A stretch of 37,798 bases of DNA, from positions 1 through 37,798 of the forward strand of contig JAUMXY010000025.1 in NCBI GenBank assembly GCA_030528885.1. The letters are read 5' to 3'. The stretch's first letter is position 1. Every line of letters starts with the position of its first letter. This document shows positions 24,327 to 32,286 of the stretch, piece by piece. The notes beneath the pieces are model-generated. The model was not told where the DNA came from. It did no database searches and saw only the letters and a program-made list of their open reading frames with translations. The stretch is from Bacteroidales bacterium (GTDB taxonomy: Bacteria; Bacteroidota; Bacteroidia; Bacteroidales; Bacteroidaceae). The position numbers were made by a program, and so were the translations under genes.

Positions 24327-25160
24327 TTATTTTAGCCCGTCCAAAAAGCCTCGGAGGGTCGAGAGGTTGTAAACGCTCGGTATTGTGTAGTAAGCTTCCT
24401 GCAATTTGTTCTTGGCGCTCTCCCAGCCTTTGCCGTCGGTGATCCACAGGAACTCGAAGCCTTTGACGGCATTGATTTTCGGGGCAAGTTCTGTGAAGGA
24501 ACGGGCGGTCTCGTTGAGTTTGGAGCCACCGCCGCTGTAGAAATTCACCTCGGCGAGGTAGGTCTTGCTCTTGGCTTCAATGACGAAGTCGAAACGCTTC
24601 TTGTCAGTGCCGAGGGCTTCCGTGATGGTGGGCCACTCGCTGGAATAGACCTCTTTGCGATACTTCAATCCGCTGCCCTTGATGATGAGTTCCACGGTGT
24701 CCTCCATGGCGTCGCCGCTGCGGTTCTTGCGGGCATTGGAATCGAGGCCGACTTCCACGCCGAAGACATAATCGACGAGGTTCTTGACATTCTTGTCCTT
24801 GAAAATTTTGGCGAGGCCGGTGCCCTCGATAAATTTCATCACACCGCCGAGCGTCGTGAGGTAACTTTCGAGCAGGACAAACTCGGCATCGGCGTTGATG
24901 ACCTTCTTCTTGTCGCGCTTGCGGCAGGCGACGAGGATTTGCAGCACGTCGAACACGCGGCTGTCGTTGTTCCAAAGCTTAGTGACGGCAGCCCGTAGGT
25001 CTTCCTTGCCGAGCAGATAGTTGAGGGTGTTCAACTTGATTTCGATGCTGGCCACGTTAGTCTTCACTTTCGTAAAGTCCGTCCAGTAACTCAGTGTGGC
25101 GTTTGTTTCGGAGAGTTGCGACATGAAGGTGTTGAACTCCGCTTCTGTATGTGCGCTCAT
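24327..25160 (-). CDS. dpnB: DpnII-type restriction endonuclease (GATC)
   Basis: The 277-aa protein matches the DpnII endonuclease family. The conserved block runs from RSGDAMEDTVE (148-158) through KKRFDFVIEAK (187-197) and TYLAEVNFYSGGGSKLNETA (200-219) to FLWITDGKGWESAK (237-250). Asp191 and Glu204 are the likely metal-binding acidic residues of its PD-(D/E)xK-like site. DpnII cuts unmethylated GATC in double-stranded DNA. The gene starts 3 bp after dpnM stops and ends 6 bp before dpnA, so the order is dpnM-dpnB-dpnA. In Streptococcus the order is dpnM-dpnA-dpnB. All family landmarks are present, so it should be active. Confidence 0.93.
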   Translation of the reverse strand: MSAHTEAEFNTFMSQLSETNATLSYWTDFTKVKTNVASIEIKLNTLNYLLGKEDLRAAVTKLWNNDSRVFDVLQILVACRKRDKKKVINADAEFVLLESYLTTLGGVMKFIEGTGLAKIFKDKNVKNLVDYVFGVEVGLDSNARKNRSGDAMEDTVELIIKGSGLKYRKEVYSSEWPTITEALGTDKKRFDFVIEAKSKTYLAEVNFYSGGGSKLNETARSFTELAPKINAVKGFEFLWITDGKGWESAKNKLQEAYYTIPSVYNLSTLRGFLDGLK

Positions 25161-25163
25161 AAA

Positions 25164-26129
25164 TTACAATGCGATTTTGAATTGTTTGTCGATGATTTCT
25201 TTCTGGGGCTTCGTCGTGTAGTTTCTGATGAGAAGCTCTGTCAGTTTGCCCCGCTTGCTGGCGTTGGCGTTCACCATGCGGGAGGCATAGACACGCTGAA
25301 TGTCGAAGCCGCTGTAGATGTCCTCGAAGAACGTATCTTCGGGGTTCTTCGCCGAGCAGTCGGAGTTGCTGAGCATCCAGCGCACATTGTCTTTGGTGCT
25401 GAGGGCGCGGCAGAAGTCGGCGAGGTCGCGTTGGCTGTCATCATTGAACTCTTCCTTGACGTAGGATTTGAAGCTGGAGGTCTCACTCAATGGGCGATAC
25501 GGCGGGTCGAAGTAGAAGAAGTTCAAGCCGAAAGCATCGATGTGATTGGCGGTTTCCTTGAAATCTCCGTTGAGGATTTGTACGTCGTAGTGGTTTAATA
25601 ATTCACTGTCGGCGTATATGACTTCCTCATTGCAAATCGTCGGTTTGCTGTATCGACCAAATGGGACGTTGAAGAATCCCTTCGTGTTCTCGCGGTATAA
25701 GCCATTAAAGCACGTGCGATTCAGGAAAATGAGCAGCGCGGTCTTGTCAATACGATATAATTGCTCCTCGTTGAAGCGACGGCGTATTTCAAGGTAGTAT
25801 GCTCGCTGTTTTTCCTCGTCCGCGATGGCCTTGTACTGCTGTTCGATGTGCTTCAAGCGATAGACCAATCCTTCTGGTTCCTCCTTGATAGTCTTGTAAG
25901 CATCGGTGAGGTTCTTGTTGATGTCATTGATGACCACCCGTTTGATGTTCACGAAGTTTTGCAGCATGAAAAACAGCATCGCCCCGCCGCCCACGAACGG
26001 CTCGATGTAGGCAAATTCCTCGTCGTGCAGTTCAGTAGGAACATTCGCCTCCAGTTGCGAGAGCAGTTGCCCCTTGCCTCCAACCCACTTGATGAATGGC
26101 TTTGCATGACAATGTAATAGGAATTTCAT
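25164..26129 (-). CDS. dpnM: Dam/DpnM-type DNA adenine methyltransferase
   Basis: The 321-aa enzyme belongs to the Dam/DpnM alpha class. The N-terminal KPFIKWVGGKGQLL (10-23) is the usual first motif, EPFVGGGAM (43-51) binds S-adenosylmethionine and FYFDPPYRPLS carries the catalytic DPPY at 208-211. It methylates adenine in GATC on double-stranded DNA and protects the host from DpnB. It is the first gene of the restriction operon, starting 85 bp after the nifJ stop with a terminator-like hairpin between. No good Bacteroidetes promoter is visible in that gap, so transcription may partly depend on read-through from nifJ. Confidence 0.92.
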   Translation of the reverse strand: MKFLLHCHAKPFIKWVGGKGQLLSQLEANVPTELHDEEFAYIEPFVGGGAMLFFMLQNFVNIKRVVINDINKNLTDAYKTIKEEPEGLVYRLKHIEQQYKAIADEEKQRAYYLEIRRRFNEEQLYRIDKTALLIFLNRTCFNGLYRENTKGFFNVPFGRYSKPTICNEEVIYADSELLNHYDVQILNGDFKETANHIDAFGLNFFYFDPPYRPLSETSSFKSYVKEEFNDDSQRDLADFCRALSTKDNVRWMLSNSDCSAKNPEDTFFEDIYSGFDIQRVYASRMVNANASKRGKLTELLIRNYTTKPQKEIIDKQFKIAL

Positions 26130-26160
26130 TTTACGATGATAGGAGTTTGACTAAATTGTA

Positions 26161-26192
26161 AAGAAGGTACCCGAGATTTCGGATACCTTCTT
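26161..26192 (-). terminator. Terminator-like hairpin after the complete nifJ
   Basis: AAGAAGGTA (26161-26169) pairs with TACCTTCTT (26184-26192), with CC/GG inside. On the minus strand it is followed by TACAATTTAG, so the T-run is weak. Read-through into dpnM is possible. Confidence 0.6.
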
Positions 26193-26214
26193 TTATCGAA
26201 TGATCCTCTTGCTT

Positions 26215-27441
26215 TTACTCTGCAGAGTAGTCAATCTTACTCATGCGCACGTAGGTAGCGTAGCGGTGCTGTGCTGCCTTCTTGGCTGCGTCGAAGAGTT
26301 CCTGAGCCTCGTTTGGACATACCTTCTTGAGAGAGAGGTAGCGAACTTCGCCGTCGAGGAATGCCTGGAAGTTATCCCAGTTAGGAGCCTTGGAGTCGAG
26401 TTGGAATGGGTTCTTGCCTTCCTCGGCGAGACGTGGGTCGAAACGCCAGAGGTGCCAGTAACCGCACTCAACTGCCTTGGCCTCTTCTGCCTGAGACTTG
26501 CCCATGCCGCCCTTAGCCTTGAGGCCGTGGTTGATACATGGAGCGTAGGCGATGACGAGTGATGGGCCGGGATAAGCCTCTGCTTCGCGGAGTGCCTTGA
26601 GACACTGTGCATTGTCGGCACCCATTGCCACCTGAGCCACATAGACATAGCCGTAGGTTGACTGCATGAGACCGAGGTCTTTCTTGGTGATGCGCTTGCC
26701 GCCTGCTGCGAACTGAGCGATGGCACCGATAGGAGTGGCCTTTGAAGACTGACCACCTGTGTTGGAGTAAACCTCGGTGTCGATAACGAAGATGTTGATG
26801 TCCTCGCCAGATGCAAGTGCGTGGTCAAGACCACCGTAGCCAATATCGTAAGAAGCACCGTCACCACCGATAATCCACTGGCTGCGCTTCACGAGGTAGT
26901 GAGAAAGCTCAGAGAGCTGCTTGCAGATTGGGCAACCTGCGTTGCGACCAGCCTCGATAGCTGGAGCGAGCTTAGCTGCTGCTGCCTTAGATGCGTCAGC
27001 GTTGTCCTTGCCGGCAATCCACTCTTCAGCGGCTGCCTTGAACTCTGCTGGAGTGCCTTCCTGTGCGCAAGCCTCGTTGAGGAGCGCTACGATGCGTGCG
27101 CGCATCTTCTTGTTGGCGATTGCCATACCAAGACCGTATTCGCAGAAGTCTTCGAAGAGTGAGTTAGACCATGCTGGACCCTGACCCTTTGCGTTCTTTG
27201 TATATGGAGTTGAAGGGATTGAGCCTGAGTAGATAGATGAGCAACCTGTTGCGTTTGCTACCATCTGGCGGTCGCCGAAGAGCTGAGAAATGAGCTTCAC
27301 GTATGGAGTTTCACCACAGCCAGAGCATGCGCCTGAGAACTCGAAGAGTGGAGTTGCGAACTGGCTGACACGTGGGTTTGCCTTGTAGTCGATGAGATCC
27401 TGCTTAGAAGCTACGTTCTTTACGCAGTAGTCCCAGTTCTT
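26215..27441 (-). repeat. Direct repeat, copy B (nifJ 3' end)
   Basis: This is the 3' end of the complete nifJ and the partner of 20291-21517. The two copies point the same way and enclose the restriction-modification and NACHT genes. Recombination between them would delete the island and leave one intact nifJ. Confidence 0.9.
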
Positions 27442-29769
27442 CTGCTCAGGAAGCTGGCTTTCGAGGCCAACCATCTTGAGTGCCTTGTTGCCCTTCTTGC
27501 CTGGACATACGTCAACACAGTTGCCGCAGCCGAGACAGTCCATAACGCTTACCTGCATACGGAACTTCATGCCCTTGAGTGCTGGTGGAGCTACCATATC
27601 GAGTGTTGCGCTCTCGAAGCCTGCAACTTCTTTGTCGTCCATGACGAATGGGCGGATGGCTGCGTGAGGACAAACGAATGCACACTTGTTGCACTGGATA
27701 CAGTTCTCTGAATCCCATTCTGGAACGAATGCAGAAACACCGCGCTTTTCGTATGCTGCTGTGCCCTGTTCCCACATACCGTCTTCGTAGCCCTTGTAAG
27801 CTGATACAGGGAGGAGGTCTCCGTTCTGTGCGTTGATTGGGCGAACAATCTTGTTGATGAACTCTGGGTCGTCGTTTGCCTCAACTGGGTCTGCAGGAAG
27901 ATCCTTCCATGCTGGGTCGATGTCGAGTTTCTTGTATTCGCCACCACGGTCAACTGCAGCATAGTTCATGTTAACGATGTCTTCGCCCTTCTTTCCGTAT
28001 GACTTCACGATTGCCTTCTTCATCTGCTCTACCGCGAGCTCAACAGGAATAACCTCTGTGATGCGGAAGAATGCTGACTGGAGGATGGTGTTTGTGCGGT
28101 TGCCAAGACCAATTTCCTGAGCAATCTTTGTTGCATTGATGTAGTAAACGGTGATGTTCTTCTCTGCGAAATACTTCTTGATGTTGTTTGGCAGGAAGTT
28201 GACAAGTTCCTCACCCTCGAAGATGGTGTTGAGGAGGAACTGACCGTTCTGACGGAGACCGCGAAGCACGTCATACATGCGGAGGTAAGCCTGTACGTGG
28301 CATGCTACGAAGTTTGGAGTCTTGATCTGATATGTTGAACGGATTGGCGTATCGCCGAAACGGAGGTGTGAGCAAGTGAAACCGCCTGACTTCTTTGAGT
28401 CGTAAGAGAAGTAAGCCTGGCAATACTTGTTGGTGTTGTCACCGATAATTTTTACAGAGTTCTTGTTGGCACCTACAGTACCGTCTGCGCCAAGACCGAA
28501 GAACTTAGCTTCGAAGATACCTTCGCCGCCGAGTGCCATTTCCTCTTCGAGTGGGAGAGAACGGAATGTCACGTCGTCGACGATACCGAGAGTGAAGTGG
28601 TTCTTTGGTTCTGGAAGTTCAAGATTCTTGTAAACAGTGAGAATCATTGTTGGAGTTACGTCTGCTGAACCAAGTCCATAGCGTCCGCCTACGATGATTG
28701 GGGCATTTTCCTGACCGTAGAATGCATCCTTCACATCAAGGTAGAGTGGTTCACCGTTTGCTCCAGGCTCCTTGGTACGGTCGAGGACTGCGATGCGTTT
28801 AACAGATGCAGGGATGGCAGCGAGCAGGCGCTCTACAGAGAATGGACGGTAGAGGTGTACTGACACCATACCATACTTCTTGCCGTTTGCATTGGCGTAG
28901 TCGATAGCCTCGCGTGCAGCTTCTGTAGCAGAACCCATGAGGATGATACACTCTGTAGCGTCTTCTGCTCCATAGTATGTGAATGGCTTGTATTCGCGGC
29001 CTGTAATCTTTGAGATGGCTTCCATGTACTTTTCAACAGCAGCCGGAACCTCATCGTAGAATGGGTTACAAGACTCGCGATGTGCGAAGAATGTTTCAGG
29101 GTTTTCTGCCATACCCTTAGCCTCTGGACGCTCAGGAGAGAGTGCGCGGCTACGGAATTCAGAAACCTTATCCATAGGAACGAGTGGACGGATGTCTTCC
29201 ATGTCCATCTCTTCAATCTTGTGGTATTCGTGAGATGTGCGGAAACCGTCGAAGAAGTTGATGAATGGAACGCGAGTCTCAAGCGCTGCCAGATGAGCAA
29301 CAGCTGAAAGGTCCATCACTTCCTGTACTGAGCCTTCGCAGAGCATTGCGAAACCTGTCTGGCGGCAAGCCATTACGTCGCCATGGTCGCCAAAGATACA
29401 GAGTGAGTGGCTTGCTATAGTACGTGCTGAAACGTGGAATACGGATGGAAGCAATTCGCCAGCAATCTTGTACATGTTAGGAATCATCAGAAGAAGACCC
29501 TGTGACGCAGTGAAGGTAGTGGTGAGTGCACCAGCTTGGAGAGAACCGTGTACGGCACCTGCAGCTCCTGCTTCTGACTGCATTTCCTGAACGAGAACTG
29601 TGTCGCCAAAAAGATTCTTGCGACCTGCAACAGCCCACTCATCCACGTGCTCTGCCATTGGAGACGATGGGGTGATAGGGTAGATGGCAGCAACCTCTGA
29701 GAACATGTATGCTACGTGAGCAGCAGCGGTGTTACCATCACAAGTAATAAATTTCTTTTCTTTACTCAT
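26215..29769 (-). CDS. nifJ: Pyruvate:ferredoxin (flavodoxin) oxidoreductase
   Basis: The 1184-aa single-chain enzyme converts pyruvate and CoA to acetyl-CoA, CO2 and reduced ferredoxin in anaerobic metabolism. The N-terminus (CDGNTAAAHVAYMFSEVAAIYPITPSSPMAE in part) is the pyruvate domain. A two-cluster ferredoxin domain starts at Cys690 (CIQCNKCAFVCP) and Cys745 (CLGCGNCVDVCP). The C-terminal thiamine-diphosphate domain includes GDGASYDIGYGG and the ACSGCGE cysteines of the third cluster. The length is full for the family. It begins 52 bp after the AAA ATPase gene with no clear promoter of its own. Its last 408 codons are duplicated at 20291-21517, so this 3' end may have been exchanged when the island arrived. 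Confidence 0.95.
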   Translation of the reverse strand: MSKEKKFITCDGNTAAAHVAYMFSEVAAIYPITPSSPMAEHVDEWAVAGRKNLFGDTVLVQEMQSEAGAAGAVHGSLQAGALTTTFTASQGLLLMIPNMYKIAGELLPSVFHVSARTIASHSLCIFGDHGDVMACRQTGFAMLCEGSVQEVMDLSAVAHLAALETRVPFINFFDGFRTSHEYHKIEEMDMEDIRPLVPMDKVSEFRSRALSPERPEAKGMAENPETFFAHRESCNPFYDEVPAAVEKYMEAISKITGREYKPFTYYGAEDATECIILMGSATEAAREAIDYANANGKKYGMVSVHLYRPFSVERLLAAIPASVKRIAVLDRTKEPGANGEPLYLDVKDAFYGQENAPIIVGGRYGLGSADVTPTMILTVYKNLELPEPKNHFTLGIVDDVTFRSLPLEEEMALGGEGIFEAKFFGLGADGTVGANKNSVKIIGDNTNKYCQAYFSYDSKKSGGFTCSHLRFGDTPIRSTYQIKTPNFVACHVQAYLRMYDVLRGLRQNGQFLLNTIFEGEELVNFLPNNIKKYFAEKNITVYYINATKIAQEIGLGNRTNTILQSAFFRITEVIPVELAVEQMKKAIVKSYGKKGEDIVNMNYAAVDRGGEYKKLDIDPAWKDLPADPVEANDDPEFINKIVRPINAQNGDLLPVSAYKGYEDGMWEQGTAAYEKRGVSAFVPEWDSENCIQCNKCAFVCPHAAIRPFVMDDKEVAGFESATLDMVAPPALKGMKFRMQVSVMDCLGCGNCVDVCPGKKGNKALKMVGLESQLPEQKNWDYCVKNVASKQDLIDYKANPRVSQFATPLFEFSGACSGCGETPYVKLISQLFGDRQMVANATGCSSIYSGSIPSTPYTKNAKGQGPAWSNSLFEDFCEYGLGMAIANKKMRARIVALLNEACAQEGTPAEFKAAAEEWIAGKDNADASKAAAAKLAPAIEAGRNAGCPICKQLSELSHYLVKRSQWIIGGDGASYDIGYGGLDHALASGEDINIFVIDTEVYSNTGGQSSKATPIGAIAQFAAGGKRITKKDLGLMQSTYGYVYVAQVAMGADNAQCLKALREAEAYPGPSLVIAYAPCINHGLKAKGGMGKSQAEEAKAVECGYWHLWRFDPRLAEEGKNPFQLDSKAPNWDNFQAFLDGEVRYLSLKKVCPNEAQELFDAAKKAAQHRYATYVRMSKIDYSAE

Positions 29770-29821
29770 AATGTTATTTTGAATATAAAAATGTTAAAAG
29801 TCTTGTCTTGTGTGAGTAGAA

Positions 29822-31003
29822 TTAATACAGGAATCCAAATATCCACAGAGGTATCTGGTTACCCTCGCCTATGTCGCACTGGTTGACTGCATAGAGTGAT
29901 TTTGCCTTACTCTTGAGCTTGGTGCTGTGCTCTGCAATCTTGAACTCAATCTGCTCATCAATGAGGAAGGAACAGAGGTTGCCATGCTTGTTGACTTTGT
30001 GGTCTTTCCAAAGCGTGTTGCAGAAGAAGGTTTCCAATACATCGTGCTCATCAAAGCATCGCGGATAGAAACTATACATCAAGTTGGAGTTGTGGAGCAA
30101 CACGCGGGCTGGCTTCTTAGGGAACTCGTCGCCCTTGCTGTAAATCATGTTGACCAGTCGTGCCTCTTCGAGATATTTGATGTAGTGCATTACTGTAGCA
30201 CGGCTCATGCCAAGGTCTTGCGCCAGCTGGCTCACGTTGGGAACACTGCTGCCGCTGGTGGTGAGCATATAGAAGAGTTGCTTAATCTTGGTCAGATACT
30301 TGAGCTCGATCTGCTTGACGAGCAGGATGTCTACCTCTATCATCATATTCATGTTCTTCAACAGGTTCTCGCTATAGTTGGCCTTGTTGAGGAAGAAGGG
30401 GTAGAAGCCGTGGTGCAGGTATGCCTGGAAATATTCGCGTGGATTTACTTTTGAATAAATCTCTGATGCGATTTGCTTGTGGTTTGCAATGATTTCGTCA
30501 AGAGTATACGAACGAAGTTGAAGTCCTGTGGAGAGATTAAGGAATTCCCTGAATGAGAAACCACGCAGGTTGTAGGATTTTACGATACCGTTTAGTTCAG
30601 GATTCTCATCTTTCAAACGCATGACAGGAGAGCCTGTGAAAACTATCTTCAAGCCTGGGTAGCGGTCGTAGCATTCACGCAGTTGTGCACTCCAGTCGGG
30701 CTGTTTGAAAACTTGGTCGATGAGCAACACCTTGCCACCTGAATGGTAAAATTCACCGGCAAATTCAGTAATGCCGACATTTTGGACGTAAAAGTTGTTA
30801 GTGTTGATATACAGACACGAATGGTCGTATGGAGAGAAATGCTCTTTTGCGTACTGCAAAAGGAAGGTCGTTTTACCCACGCCTCTAGCCCCCTTGATGC
30901 CTATCAATCGGTCTTTCCAATTGATTTCATCCATCAGGTCGCGACGGACGGGCGCTTTCAAGTGCTCAACTAAATAAGCATGGGTACGGAAAAAAGATTC
31001 CAT
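29822..31003 (-). CDS. AAA_14/DUF4143-type ATPase with altered Walker B
   Basis: The 393-aa protein starts with an AAA domain: Walker A GARGVGKT (38-45) and a Walker B-like KVLLIDQVFKQPDW (91-104). A sensor-like IVFTGSP follows. A winged-helix segment (SVPNVSQLAQDLGMSRATVMHYIKYLEEA) and a DUF4143-like C-terminus, a nuclease-like fold in related proteins, complete it. The usual DE of Walker B is DQ here, with Gln97 in place of the catalytic glutamate, so hydrolysis may be weak. Members of this group are common in Bacteroidales and their role is unclear. It has a good promoter and lies 52 bp upstream of nifJ. Confidence 0.78.
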   Translation of the reverse strand: MESFFRTHAYLVEHLKAPVRRDLMDEINWKDRLIGIKGARGVGKTTFLLQYAKEHFSPYDHSCLYINTNNFYVQNVGITEFAGEFYHSGGKVLLIDQVFKQPDWSAQLRECYDRYPGLKIVFTGSPVMRLKDENPELNGIVKSYNLRGFSFREFLNLSTGLQLRSYTLDEIIANHKQIASEIYSKVNPREYFQAYLHHGFYPFFLNKANYSENLLKNMNMMIEVDILLVKQIELKYLTKIKQLFYMLTTSGSSVPNVSQLAQDLGMSRATVMHYIKYLEEARLVNMIYSKGDEFPKKPARVLLHNSNLMYSFYPRCFDEHDVLETFFCNTLWKDHKVNKHGNLCSFLIDEQIEFKIAEHSTKLKSKAKSLYAVNQCDIGEGNQIPLWIFGFLY

Positions 31004-31085
31004 AATTCTTTGGGTTAATTAAAGTATGTCATTCGCGAATGCCACAAAATATACTGTAAAAATACTTCTGTGACGAAATTTTGTG

Positions 31086-31117
31086 CAAATGTACTCATTT
31101 TATTTCGAAATCGCAAA
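31086..31117 (-). promoter_or_regulatory. Promoter of the AAA ATPase (and perhaps nifJ)
   Basis: TTTG (31117-31114) is followed after 20 nt by TACATTTG (31093-31086), a full match to the Bacteroidetes consensus. Transcription would start near 31079, leaving a leader of about 75 nt. Confidence 0.75.
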
Positions 31118-31223
31118 CTCGACTTTGCAAAATTTGCCTTTTCCTTGTAAAAAATGTTTGTTGTGGCTGCGTTTGGGCGAAAAAACGAGGGTATAAGGTG
31201 GGACGAAGGCGAGTTTGCGAACT

Positions 31224-32264
31224 TCAGACAAGGGGGTATTGCATGGTGGAGCAATGGAGCGAGCCGTGTTGGATGATGAGTACGCGGCAGTCTATCCCAA
31301 TGACTTTGCGGTCAAGGAATGCTGCTTGGATTTGCGACAGAGCCTGAGCGTCGTTGTGTGGCTGGTTGTAGGTGGGGACAAGGACTGCGTCGTTGATGAT
31401 GAGGAAGTTTGCGTATGTTGCAGGCAGTCGCTCGCCGTCTGTATCGTAGCAGGGGTCTGGAAGGGGGAGGGGAAAGAGCGTGTAGGGCTTTCCTTCTGCT
31501 GTGCGCAATGACGTGAGCTCTGCTTCCATTGCTTGCAGTCCTTCGTAATGTTCGTCGTGGGGGGCGTTGCATTTGACGTAAGCGATGGAAGTGGGGGAAC
31601 AGAATCGTGCTATGGTGTCGATGTGTCCGTCAGTGTCGTCTCCTGCCAGCCATGAGTTTTTTATCCAAAAGACTCTTTCTGCGTTAAAGCTTTCCTTTAG
31701 ATAGTAGTCTATATCTTCTTGAGACATAGCATTGTTTCTGTTGTCCGAAAGCAGGCAGCTTGATGTAACCATCAGCGTTCCTTCTCCATCGCTTTCGATG
31801 CTTCCTCCTTCAAATACAAAATCGAGGGAGTTCTTATATTCTGTTTGCAAGCCTTTGCTTTGATAGAATGCTGCAATGGAAGGGTAGGTGCTTTTGTTGA
31901 TTTGGTTGTCGTGATTGGCTGCGAATTTCAGCCCCCATCCGTTGAACTGGAAGTCTTCGAGAATGAGCTTCTTGTTCGTTTCGTCAATGCTGGTGATGAA
32001 GGCATGGTCGCGTGCCCATGTGTCATTTGTTTCGCATTGGATGAATGTGATGTTGTGGAGGCTTATGTTGCGTTTCTGCAATTCGAGCTTGGTCTCTTCT
32101 GGATTTTGTGTTGCTATGAGGAGGGGCTCGAATGGTGTGATCTGCTTGGCTATTTCACAGAAGCAATCAATGGCATCAGCTAACACTGGTGCCCAGTCCG
32201 TGTGCTTGTGCGGCCACGTTAGCTGAACAAATGCTTGCTGATGCCATTCTGATGGTAGATACAT
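31224..32264 (-). CDS. aguA: Agmatine deiminase
   Basis: The 346-aa enzyme belongs to the peptidyl-arginine deiminase-like family (PF04371) and converts agmatine to N-carbamoylputrescine and ammonia, a step to putrescine. Landmarks are LTWPHKHTDW near the N-terminus, ETNDTWARDHAF, FNGWGLKF, EGGSIESDGEGT, GDDTDGHIDTIARF and the nucleophile Cys338 in HGSLHCSTMQ. The cysteine, histidine and acidic residues expected for catalysis are present. The usual partner aguB is not in the window. The start is 22 bp after the GH43 stop, so the gene may share that transcript despite the unrelated function. Confidence 0.92.
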   Translation of the reverse strand: MYLPSEWHQQAFVQLTWPHKHTDWAPVLADAIDCFCEIAKQITPFEPLLIATQNPEETKLELQKRNISLHNITFIQCETNDTWARDHAFITSIDETNKKLILEDFQFNGWGLKFAANHDNQINKSTYPSIAAFYQSKGLQTEYKNSLDFVFEGGSIESDGEGTLMVTSSCLLSDNRNNAMSQEDIDYYLKESFNAERVFWIKNSWLAGDDTDGHIDTIARFCSPTSIAYVKCNAPHDEHYEGLQAMEAELTSLRTAEGKPYTLFPLPLPDPCYDTDGERLPATYANFLIINDAVLVPTYNQPHNDAQALSQIQAAFLDRKVIGIDCRVLIIQHGSLHCSTMQYPLV

Positions 32265-32286
32265 ATATATTATATATAATGTGTGT

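Noticed and set aside
23553-24335. Long plus-strand open frame of 260 codons
   Set aside because: It is the shadow of dpnA, which has complete methyltransferase motifs on the minus strand.
26130-26214. att-type integration site
   Set aside because: No short core repeat, tRNA end or integrase is present; the flanking repeat is 1.2 kb of coding sequence, pointing to homologous or illegitimate recombination.
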